Assembly (NCBI RefSeq): GCF_958450345.1
Contig: NC_088780.1
Location: 135,174,226 to 135,238,225, forward strand
DNA from: Calliphora vicina
Taxonomy: Eukaryota; Arthropoda; Insecta; Diptera; Calliphoridae
Reading direction: 5' to 3'
Length of the DNA stretch: 64,000 nt
This document shows, piece after piece, positions 46,098 to 56,046 of this stretch. Every line of letters begins with the position of its first letter. Positions within the stretch are counted from its first letter, which is position 1. Under the pieces are notes generated by a model that had not been told where the DNA came from, did no database searches, and saw nothing but the letters and a program-made list of their open reading frames with translations. The position numbers and the translations under genes were made by a program.

Positions 46098-47465
46098 CGT
46101 ACGTGACATTTGTACGCCTATAGAATGGAAAATAAGAAGTATTTAAAAAAAATACTTCGAAACATTGTGTCCAAAATATCGAGCAAAATAAGAGTATATC
46201 GAACGTGACATAAAACGGAAGTAATTATGACACTTAGTTTTTTTCGCCACAATTTATCAATTAAATAAACTTAAACTTTTATTTTTGCTCTAAATACCTT
46301 CAAATCGTTTCTTGAACCGAACATATACATATATTCTATTTATTTTTTTAGTTTTTGTATACATATATTTACAGAATATATATTTTTTTACTATACGAGA
46401 AAAATCTATCACGTACGATATTAAATTTTATTTATTACAAAATCATCCAAACATTATTATATCCTACACCAGCATAGTGGGGAGGGTATAATGCGTTTGT
46501 GCAGATGTTTGTAACGCCGAAAAATATTGGTCAACACCCACCTTAAAGTATACCGATCGACTTAGAATCACTTTCGAAGTCGATTAAACGATGCCCGTCC
46601 TTCCGTCCGTCTAGCTGCCCATGTAAACCTTGTGCGCAAAGTACAGGTCGCAATTTTGAAGATATTTCTATAGAATTTGGTACATAACATTTTTTCGGTC
46701 AAAGGACCAAGCCTATTGAAACTGGCTGAAATCGGTCCATTATTTCACCTAGCCCCCATACAAATGTCCTTCGGAAATTGGACTTCATCGGTCATAAATG
46801 TTTAATTTATATATGTATTTACACAGATTTCGCTCCAAATAAGTTTTATATATACGAAATTCATGTCACCAATGTTTGTTACGAACGGCCCATAATTAGT
46901 CATAGCTCCCATATACACCCGCTTCCGAAAATCACTTTAACGTGCATAAATCTCTTAAAAATGTTGGTGTACATACAAAATTCAACATAAATAACTTCCA
47001 TGTAGACATAAATCACACGACCTAATTTCATGGTGATCGGTCCATAATTCATCATAGCTCTCATATAAGGCCCATTTCGAAAATCAGTCACAAATATAAA
47101 TTATTGATATTTTAAATGAAAAACGTTTTTGCACATTTACTTACTTGTTTTTATTTAAATATGACGGATTGTAAAGCAAAAATATTTGGATTAGTTTAAG
47201 AAATTAAAAGAAAACCTAACGCCTCTCACGATTCGCAAATTTTAGCATATTTCTACATGTACCTCAAAACTACGTTTTATGTCACGTACGATATATCCTT
47301 ATTTTGCTCGACATTTTGGACAACAATGTTCCGAAAGAACTAATTATTTTTATAAAATATAATACCCTCTGAATGGAACATAAAGGCCAAATTATTTATT
47401 CAGATACTCGTATTTTTGCAAAATCTATTATACTCTATGCAAGTATGTATTTACATATGTACAGA
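46098..47465. mobile_element. F4 repeat with inverted arms, split by F1
   Basis: The left arm includes TCGTACGTGACATTTGTACG, TGTCCAAAATATCGAGCAAA and ATATCGAACGTGACATAAAA. The right arm is the inverse: TTTTATGTCACGTACGATAT, TATTTTGCTCGACATTTTGG and ATACCCTCTGAATGGAACAT. The arms are roughly 150-200 bp. The F1 element lies between CCAAACATTATTA and ATTTAAATATGACGG. Superfamily unknown. Confidence 0.7.
46460..47152 (+). mobile_element. INE-1-like repeat F1, inserted in F4
   Basis: It runs from TATCCTACACCAGCATAGTG to CATTTACTTACTTGTTTTT with all internal F1 blocks, including GTTTGTAACGCCG, CGATTAAACGATGCCC and several TCATAGCTCYCATAT blocks. The uninterrupted target is preserved at 37135-37245, which fixes both ends within a few bases. 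Insertion is in a T/A-rich site and no target duplication is evident, as expected for rolling-circle (Helitron/Helentron) elements. Confidence 0.85.
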
Positions 47466-48408
47466 ATTTAATTTTTAAATTTTTTCCGCAATTATTAAAT
47501 TTTGATTTTATAATTGCAATAAAATATCATTTTCGGTCTCACAATCTTTTGAAGACATTCCACAAAATGTCACAAGCTCGTTTTGCAATTGCCAGCAAGC
47601 AACATTACATACATATAAACATATAAACACAAGTATGCATTACAAATTTTGTAATAAAAGAAAAAAAAATTCATTCTCGAGCAAGGATTTTACCTAACCT
47701 AACTCTCACTTTAACGAAATATCGAAAAAATCCTATTTCAGGCAGGTCTTCATGCTCATCGATTAAAGCAACTAGTAAACTTTTATATTTTAAATTAAAA
47801 TCAATTTTATGACTTACATTCGTCCATGCTGCATTCGCCATAGCTCCAATCAACTAAAGCAACTATTGCTACATGCTTATTATATGTGAAACCAATCGAA
47901 AACCACAATAAATATTGCTCTACAAAATACATTTAAGTATTTATTTATTCCAAATTTGCTATACTGATATTCTTATACATACATAAGTTTAATAAACTCA
48001 CGTTCTAAGTTCAAATTTAGATTTTTTGTTTAAAAAGTTTAAAGGTTGTTGCATATTTCTATTTCTTATGAAAAACCAATCAAATTACGAGTAGCCAAAC
48101 TTAAACAAAAAACTAAAATCAAACAAATTTATGGCAAGAAAATCTAAAGCAAAAATAAAATATATAATTGCAAACAAAGTTTGTATTTCAACAATCCTAC
48201 ACTTGACATTAAAGAGCCAAAGCAACAAAACTCAACGAAACGAACTAACAGATGTCTCGATTTCAAGACCAATATTAGAATGTCTGCTTTAAAACTAATG
48301 CAAACATAAATTGACTTTATAATTTTCAATTAAATAAAATAAATATGTAAGTAATATGTATAACACTTACTTACTTGCAAACAAAGTAATAAGAAAATAA
48401 AAACTATA
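47466..48408. other. intergenic sequence, no recognised gene
   Basis: A minus-strand segment at 47671-47860 reads GAMANAAWTN up to a GTAAGT donor-like site and then an open frame with LVALIDEHEDLPEIGFFRYF. It could be a fragment of a gene or transposon but has no recognised motif. Remaining text is AT-rich. Confidence 0.35.
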
Positions 48409-48508
48409 CGGGTAAAAATGTATTTGTATACAAATATCTTTAGTTGGTACTTTGGCTCCATAGATTTCATGAGTTGCTGTTATGTATTTTTTTAAACATT
48501 TTTACCCG
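48409..48508. mobile_element. possible 100-bp MITE
   Basis: CGGGTAAAAATGT and its inverse ACATTTTTACCCG bound the segment. The arms are only 13 bp. Confidence 0.35.
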
Positions 48509-48789
48509 GCATTTTGCTACACCAAAAAAAAAAAACAAACAAGAAACTCATAAATTTACTTATAAATATGTTCAAACTTTTAAATGCGAACAAAAAAAAA
48601 GATAAACTCGTACTCAAATCATTGCAAACCAGATTGATGGAATGTTGCATGTGATGATGTCAAAGTTATTTTTGCTACCAAATCAATTTAAAGCAAATGA
48701 TGAAACGTCATATAATAATAAAAAAAGTGTGTATGAGATACCATCGAAATTTGTTATTCGTTTGAAAGGCATTATATATGGAATATAAT

Positions 48790-49075
48790 GTCGTGTAAAT
48801 GTCCGTCGAGACTTAGGAAATCCCCATACAAAAAAGTCAAATCTCACAATGTCAGTGGCCACTTCACATCACCTCCACGAGAAATGACCATGCCCTCAAA
48901 TCGCTCGTTCAGAATGTCCAATGTTTCACGAGATGTGTGTACCGTAGCGCCGTCCTCTTCAAACCACATGTCGTTGGTGTCTATATCACCCAATTCAGGC
49001 CAAAATAAGTTGGTAATCATCGACCTCTAGCGCTTGCTGTTGACGATGATGGCCTGTAAAACGACATACTCACAG
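48790..49075 (-). pseudogene. mariner-type transposase fragment
   Basis: The minus strand reads LFWPELGDIDTNDMWFEEDG, ATVHTSRETLDILNERFEGM and VISRGGDVKWPL, then a stop and frameshift with DLTF and FVWGFPKSR. This matches the second-Asp region (FQQDGATCHTA-type) and the WPPRSCDLTPLDFFLWG-type region of mariner-superfamily transposases. The aspartate in EEDGA is present. N-terminal DNA-binding and first-Asp regions are absent. It is a different lineage from the relics at 24560 and 63053. Confidence 0.75.
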
Positions 49076-49504
49076 AAATATGTACCGATGCGCCAACAGT
49101 CCAAAATTCTGAATAATAAATCATTAGTTTTTTAAGGAATTACTGAATAATTTTGAATTTTATTATCACCTGGACTTCAATTCAAATAACAGAGTTAAAA
49201 CTCTTCAATAAAGATAAAATATTATAAGAAAATGAGCAGAGTCCAAAAATATTTAAAACAAGCTGACCCGACAGACGTTGTCCTGTCCATATTAAAAAAA
49301 ATGCTTGTGTTCGATTTGTGAATTTGTGAGAAACGGTTTGAAAAGGGTAAAAACAGTTAAAAAGGAAAAAAAACGTATTATTGAATGATACTTTTTATTC
49401 ATATAGGGCATTGAATAAAATATACATAGAAGCGCTACTGAGAGACAAAGAACCTAAGTTTGTTGTCAAAAACCTAAATCTTGCAACAACAGAATACATG
49501 TATT

Positions 49505-50215
49505 ATTGGCCAAGTTTTTGGCGAATTTAGATATTTTGAGTTTTTATATAAAAAATCGATTTTTGGTCAGAAATATGAATGATCACAGATCTAGCTCCTT
49601 TTCTTGATTAAACGCTAATTGGCCAAGTTATTAGTGAATTTATATATTTTGAGTTTTTATATAAAAAATCGATTTTTGTTAAGAAATATGAGTGATCACA
49701 GATCGAGGTCCTTTTCTTGATTCAACGATTATTGGCCAAGTTATTGGCGAATTTAGATATTTTGAGTTTTTATATAAAAAATCGATTTTTGGTCAGAAAT
49801 ATGAATGATCACAGATCTAGCTCCTTATCTTGATTAAACGCTAATTGGCCAAGTTATTAGTGAATTTAGATATTTTGAGTTTTTATATAAAAAATAGGAA
49901 ATATGAGTGATCACAGATCGAACTCCTTTTCTTGATTGATCGCTTGATTAAGCGCTGATTGTCCAAGTTCTTAGCGAATTTAGATATTTTGAATTTTTAT
50001 ATAAAAAATCTAATCAAATCGAGTTCTTTTTCATGATTAATCGCTTATTGGCCAAGTCATTAGCGAATTTAGATATTTTGAGTTTTTATATAAAAAAATC
50101 AATTTTTATTAAGAAATATCACAGATCGAGCTCTTTTTCTTGATTAGCGAATTTAGATATTTTGAGTTTTTATATAAAAAATCGAATTTTGTTCAGAAAT
50201 ATGAGTGATCACAGA
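49505..50215 (+). repeat. 113-bp tandem repeat with alternating A/B units
   Basis: ATTGGCCAAGTT starts units at 49505, 49618, 49731 and 49844 (exact 113-bp spacing), followed by two or three shorter decayed units. Units 1 and 3 share GGTCAGAAATATGAATGATC and GATCTAGCTCC; units 2 and 4 share AAATATGAGTGATC and GATCGA. This is an A-B-A-B higher-order pattern of 226 bp. Confidence 0.85.
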
Positions 50216-51304
50216 CCTATTTATTTTGCAGATGTATTTAATAAGTGGGCGCATTAGTGAATTAGCCAAATCGATGTAGCCGTTTTCCAATTTTAGACAA
50301 ATCGAAAAAAGTGGGCGTGGTCAATTTTTCATTCTGTAAAAACCTAAGTTGGGCTATGACCAACATTTTAAAAACAAATTTGTCTAAATCCGTCCGGCCG
50401 TTCTCTACTGATGCAATTACCAACGAACGACATTTGATTTTTATTTATAGGGATGCAGGTTTGGTTTATGTTTGGTTTTCATTTGATTTTCAAATATGTA
50501 TGGGATAAATAGGGAACATATCAGGGCTTCCAAAGCTGCTTTCCATTTTCTGATCCCAGCTTTGGGATTTTAGAACATGTGGCCCAAAGTTGAATTTTTG
50601 ATAAAAAAAAAATAGGTCAAATTCCGAAGGGCGCGCCCGGGCGTAGGGGCAACATATTTGAAAAATTTTACATGTTTTTTATACAAAAATTTTCTCCGCA
50701 AAGATAGCTTCCAGAAAAACATAAAATTGTTATATGTTCTTAAAGAAAGTTTTTTTTTACTAAAAAAAGAGTTGCCTCACCTTTTCGCTCAATAAACAGC
50801 AAAAATCTACTATTTTTTTAATATTTAAAATGAAAATCGTTTATTTTTGGATCTATAATAGATATTGACCTCAAGTGTTATGTATATTATTGCTAATTTA
50901 GTTGTCTAACTAATAAAAAAATTCGAGTCCATTCGGTCCGAAATTACGCCCTATATTTTTAAAATAGCGGAGCAAGGTATGGCCAAATTTTAAAATTTAA
51001 ATTTTTAAATGCCTATATCTCGAAAATTAGAAGAGATAAATAGCACAGGCAAGCGCTTTTCAAGAATATTAAAATCTTTGAAATCGCATGGGAAACAAAA
51101 AAATGGCACGTATTTAAAAATTTTACATGTCGAAGGTACCCTACTTTCAGCCCCCATATTGACGCCCCTGGAGCATTTGTATGGCCCATTTTAATAACTT
51201 AAACTCAAATGCTCCTTGGATACGTCCACGTAAAATTTTATTCTGATCGGACCAGCCGTTTAGAAATGCCAGATTTATTTCCAAAAAATTTCGATTCTGC
51301 CCCA

Positions 51305-51640
51305 CTGTGGATTGTGAGGCGGTAATCCGGATAATTCCACCGAGTTTAAAAACTCGATTGGATAGTTGAAGACATCATTGTGGGAAGTAACGGAATCCAC
51401 CGATTTGTACGTCATCAATTTCAATTTTAAAATTCAATTCGTCGACATTAATGTTTTTCGCAGCCAATATAGCACGTTTGCTCAACCAATCGTGATTATT
51501 GTAATTTTGTGCAATGTTTGCAAACACCTTTCTGATGACTTCGGATTTTGATTCGGTGAACTTTGCAAACGCAAATAGAAACACTCATCGTTTCTTGGAT
51601 GGACCTAATGCGTCGTTGGAAAATAAATGGGGGAAACCTG
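51305..51640 (-). pseudogene. Helitron-type PIF1-like helicase, C-terminal fragment
   Basis: The minus strand reads FAKFTESKSEVIRKVFANIA, QNYNNHDWLSKRAILAAKNI and NVDELNFKIE, then after a frameshift and small deletion near 51405 YKSVDSVTSHNDVFNYPIEF and LNSVELSGLPPHN. These blocks are characteristic of the PIF1-like helicase domain of Helitron Rep/Hel proteins, and of related PIF1-like genes, in insects. Only about 100 residues of a roughly 1,400-residue protein remain. An in-frame stop precedes the first block. It is the only trace of rolling-circle machinery in a window full of INE-1-like elements, but no physical link to F1 or F2 is visible. Confidence 0.8.
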
Positions 51641-51989
51641 AAACTGGATTTCCACCGTTGAAATTTATTTGGCGATTTATTCAAAGTATAATATCTTGGC
51701 ATTTCGGGGTATAGCAGCGTTCGGACAAATTTATCATTCTTTCAGTAAAAACTTAAATTGGATTACTATGAACATTTAAACAAAAAATTAGCCAAATCGG
51801 TGCAGCCGTTTTCCGATTTTAGATAAATCAAAAAAAGTGGCCGTATAAATGAGCATGGTAAATTTTTCATTCCGTAAAAACTTAAGTTGGACTATGAACA
51901 GCATTTAAAAAAAAAATCTAAATCGGTCCTGCCGTTCTCAACTGATGCAATTACCAACGAACGACATTTGATTTTTATTTATATAGATT

Positions 51990-52208
51990 TACTAGCTGAC
52001 CTAGCTGGCTTCGCTCGGTAGCTATTAATAAATTTTTACTTCGTATGGGAGGTGTCACACCCATTGTACCTATATAGGTGAATTGTGAATCTAAACCATC
52101 CAGGGCCCCACTGAAACACACACACAAAATTTCATCGAAATCGGCTCAGCCGTTAAGCAGGAGTTCAGTTACTAACACACGTACAGAAGAATTATATATA
52201 TAAAGAAG
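51990..52208 (+). mobile_element. TAGCTGACC-started short dispersed repeat
   Basis: It starts TACTAGCTGACCTAGCTGGC then TTCGCTCGG, contains AAATTTCATCGAAATCGGCT and CAGCCGTTAAGCAGGAGTTC, and ends with ACACACGTACAGAAGAATTA and TATATAAAGAAG. Repeats of this shape are common in insects. It is non-coding and its class is uncertain. Confidence 0.5.
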
Positions 52209-52565
52209 ATATTCACCCTAACTATGAAAGAAATTTTAAAGTTAATTTTTGTTAAAGTCGACTTTATTTTAAATAGAACTTTTGTTTTTTTTTAAATAAT
52301 TGAAATTATTTTTCAATGAATGTAAATAATAAAAAGAAATTTCAAAAAATTAAAAAAACAAAATATACATAAAAGTTCAAAACGAAAAGCTTTTTTTTTA
52401 AATAAAAAAACAACATTTTAAATTATATTTGAAATTTGATTTATGGTACGAAATTTAAAATAATAGTCAACTTTATGGACTTAAAATCGACTTTAAGGCT
52501 TTCGTAGTTAGGCTGATTAATTTTAATCGAATTCTGTGACCAACACGTTCTATTGGGTTAGTTCT

Positions 52566-53238
52566 AGGGTATTCAATCGGTTTTCAAATAACGAATAAAC
52601 CGAATAATTTGTGTCGGTTAACCGATTAACCGAAATTTCTTTTTTTTTGCACTTTAACATATTTTTTTTTTTTAATTTTTCATTTTAATTCAAATACAAA
52701 TGTCAAAGTAAAATTCCATATTCGAGCATTCAAGAAATATGTTTAGTGAGTATAATAACTTTACATGTATTGTCGGATGAGAACATGATAATAGACGAAA
52801 CTGGAACGAATTTTTATCAGAACTTATCGAAATTATTAAAAGTATTTAAAATCTGAAAAAATCCAAAAGCACTCCAATGGTATAATGGAGCATTTTATAT
52901 GCTTCGAAAAAACTAAAATAATAACTGACAAATTGGATATTCTTTATCACGTCTTATTTTCGATTTCTCCAACATCTCCAACGAGAGAGTTTTTTCCAAG
53001 TCGAGTTTTATTATAATTAAAGAAAATTATTTACTTTTTGGTTGAATTGATATGTTTGTTTATTTTTTATGTTTTTGTTCTATTTATTAATAAAATACTT
53101 CAATAAGTACACAAAATTCGTGATTTAGTTTCAGTTTAACATTTAAATATAAATTATTCGGTTAATCGAATAATTTAAAATTAACCGATTGCTCGATTAA
53201 CCGATTAAACCAGAAACCCGATTAATTGAATACCCTAG
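52566..53238. mobile_element. hAT-like element (subfamily B), 8-bp target duplication
   Basis: TTAGTTCT flanks both sides (52558-52565; 53239-53246). Ends AGGGTATTCAATCGGTTTTC and, inverted, CTAGGGTATTCAATTAATCG. Subterminal CGGTTAACCGATTAACCGAA-like repeats match the copy at 29475. It has no transposase. Confidence 0.8.
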
Positions 53239-53246
53239 TTAGTTCT

Positions 53247-53568
53247 AAAGGCCTTTCGATGCCATTACGTATTTAAAATAACACGGACAAATGTCCGCCG
53301 CTGCTACGCTGGGTCCAATTGTTGGCTTTGAGGGCCGCTGTGGTTTTTCGCATATACTAGCGACTTAGGAAACCCCACAAGAAAAAGTATTGTTGTTGTT
53401 GACAGCCCTTGGCCGAGTGATAGGGTGCACAATCCAAAAATAAACTATTTATATGTCTTTAACGTCAAAATAAAATTAAGTAGAAATTTATAACCGATTA
53501 TGGCCAATAAGCTAGGTTGTTGAAAATAATAATTAAATAAATAAATAAATAAAAATATTGCCACCGCC

Positions 53569-53601
<33 letters not shown>
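53247..53601 (+). repeat. possible retroposed sequence ending in 32-nt poly(A)
   Basis: A relatively GC-balanced segment (CGCTGGGTCCAATTGTTGGC, TTTGAGGGCCGCTGTGG) contains TTGGCCGAGTGATAGGG, similar to a tRNA Leu/Ser A-box, then AATAAATAAATAAATAAAA and an uninterrupted run of 32 A at 53570-53601. It could be the 3' end of a non-LTR element, SINE or processed copy. Neither a B-box nor flanking target duplications were found. Confidence 0.35.
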
Positions 53602-53603
<2 letters not shown>

Positions 53604-54480
53604 CCAAATATTTTTTTCATACGTACTAGTATTATTAATTGTAATTAAGAATTTTTCTAAAACATTGTATTCATTAATATAATTAAGGCATTAAATTAAT
53701 TCATAGATTAACAGATTAAACCACTTAAATACACACCAAAACATTCACACACTATCCAAAACGGAATTTATTGAAAATAATTAAAACTCATACAAATTCA
53801 ATGACATAAATTTTAATCAATGTTGGTTGTATTGATGATGATGCAGTTGCATTTGCTTGTCTGTCCACCTCTACATTTTTTGTTTGCCTTTCACTTTTAT
53901 TTCACTGTGCAGTGTACATCTCTGATCTCAGATTGTGCTCGTATTGTATGCAGTCTGACCACTTTATCTTCTTCATGTCTTGAGTGGACGGACAGAGGGA
54001 CGGACTTGCGTGTTTGCCTGATAGGTTTACGATAGTTTGTCGCCGTTTGCAGTTGAGTGGCAAACTTCAAACGCATGTGTATGAGTATAAGTGTCGGTGT
54101 GTATGCGTGGTGCAACATTAAATTTGCAGTAAATTTGTTGCTATACGCATCTTTAGAATAAAATCGCCGACGACATGCAATCATCATTATCATCATTGGC
54201 TTTTTATGGCCACAATATTAAATTGTTTGTAACCAGTCAAGAAAAAAATAAAATTATTGCAAAATTATGCAATTTTTTCGTTTGAGTGTTTGTGTTTAGT
54301 TTTCATTGATGTTCGACAAACGTCAACTCAACGATGTAATAAAATAATTTAGCCAAATTTTAACAAGGCTATTGTTTTCTAATTACCAAACATCTCCCAG
54401 GCCTTGTTGGATTACTACAGTTAGCCTTAAATGGCTAATTTTTTTTAAAAAAAACCCATTAATATTTGATTGATTGTGAT
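53602..54480. other. intergenic sequence, no recognised gene
   Basis: The frames at 53820-54196 on both strands overlap and carry no motif. No repeat family copy was seen. Confidence 0.45.
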
Positions 54481-54485
54481 TAAAT

Positions 54486-54798
54486 TTAGTAAAGTGTGTG
54501 AATTTCAAAAATATATAATTTTTTATGTTTCTTTGTATTTCTAATGGCTACTGAATTTTTTGTGAAAACTAGAGGGAGATAACAATAATGTTCGACAAGG
54601 CATCGGACCTTACGCGTTCCAAAATTGTTAACATTTTTGAGCAATTTCAAAATTTGATCGGTGTAACAATTTCCTAATATATCCCACAATTCTCGAGAAC
54701 CATCCAAGGCCACATTCTCAATTTTATATATGAAAATCATTGGAAATTGGAAGATGGCTTTATTGAGATATTCTCTGTTGAGGATGATAATCTAGTTT
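54486..54798 (-). CDS. candidate exon or small gene fragment, unidentified
   Basis: An open minus-strand frame runs from just after a TAG, which could be an AG acceptor (AACAAACTAG), to TAA at 54486. It reads LNREYLNKAIFQFPMIFIYK, IENVALDGSRELWDILGNCY, TDQILKLLKNVNNFGTRKVR and CLVEHYCYLPLVFTKN. Composition (W, C, H, G, D present, few N/K/I runs) is unlike translated spacer. A methionine (FPM) could start an 84-residue product. No family recognised, no promoter or second exon found. Confidence 0.33.
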
Positions 54799-56044
54799 GT
54801 TTAAAACTTTAAAATCTACGATTACTTCAGTTCTAAGATTATTAATAGTTTTACTTTAGATATCTTGCACACATCTATTAAATAATATTAACTTTGAACT
54901 TATATAAAAACCAACCTAAAGCGAAATTCGAAATTCTGGAGAATTTGAAATTATTTATGGCCATGGAAAACATTTATAACAAATATTGCCGGATTTAGAA
55001 AAATAAAGATTAAAGAATTATCTTGCTGTAATCGAAATTGTGAAATGCCCTGAACTGATTAATTGAAAACCCTTTAATTGTATTGATGAAAATATTAATA
55101 AGTTAGACAAGGGCTGTGTATTAAAACTAAAGAAACTACAGCTCTTATACACATACTTAAAATTTGTTTGCAACTTATTTTATTTAAAATTTATTGTGAA
55201 ACCTAAAAGTTTTTTTAACCTCTAAACATACAACTGATTAAATTAAAACTATAAACTATTTTCAAAGTTTTTGTAAGGATTTAACATCCTCTAAATGTTT
55301 ATTTTTTGCTGTTCTTTACACACTAATGTCTACTAGATTTCAATGAAAAAAATTGTTATGGTTTTCGCTTTTTTTTTTTGCTACAGCCTCAAAATTAAAA
55401 CGTTTGAATTTTTTATTAAGTTTTTAACTTTTCAGCCGTTAAGAAAACATTGAAAAGAAAGAACTGAAATATTTATGAATATTGGTTTTTACGTTTCGTT
55501 TAAAATAAAATCATTACAAGGGTTTTATGACCACGAGTTTGTAAACAATTTTATTGTTGCCATAAATAAAATAAATATTTTGCTTTATATTTTTTTTCTT
55601 TCATTAAATTTTTCCCGTTCAGCTTAAAAATTCAATTTCTTTCCTTAAAAAGAAACGTGTCCTTTCTTCATCCTTTCAGTTTTCATATTGTTTATTAATT
55701 TCTCATACTTATGTACTTCGTGCTATTGTTTGTTTTTATTAGTCACTTCATTTCAAAAGTATTTAAATATTTAAGAATAATTTTCATGACAGGTGTATGA
55801 TTGATAAGGGTGTAATGTGATGATTGCATATAATAAAATCGCGATTTTTTTTATCTATTTATTTAAGAAATTTGATCTAATTGGCAAATCTGTTTTGTCA
55901 TTTTAATGGAGAGCAGGGAAAATATTATATTTGCGTGCATAGATTTACTTAATATTGATTTAATAGGAACTGGTGATGAAGGTGGGTTTTTTTAACATGA
56001 AAATAAAAAATACATTTCCAAGAACTGTTTTGGAGTGTGAACAT
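54799..56044. other. AT-rich spacer, no recognised gene
   Basis: No coding or repeat signal was recognised. Poly(T) runs near 55370-55380 and TTTAAGAAA-type text are present. Confidence 0.45.
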
Positions 56045-56046
56045 TA

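Larger units (their letters stand above)
49259..51988. mobile_element. complex dispersed repeat bounded by AGCTGACCCG and ATTTATATAGAT
   Basis: AGCTGACCCGACAGACGTTG at 49261 is the common start of an insect repeat class. CCAACGAACGACATTTGATT then TTTATTTATA occurs at 50421-50458 and again, ending in TATAGAT, at 51953-51987. AAAAACYTAAGTTGG-type and AAATCSGTCCNGCCGTTCTC blocks are also duplicated. Inside lie the 113-bp satellite and a helicase relic. Whether this is one element or several is not resolved. Confidence 0.4.

Noticed and set aside
47671..47853. 60-codon minus-strand frame with GTAAGT inside
   Set aside because: Some protein-like character but no motif and no second splice site; evidence too thin for a gene call.
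53897..54196. 99-codon minus-strand frame
   Set aside because: It overlaps an equally long plus-strand frame, has no motif, and no splice or start signals favour either.
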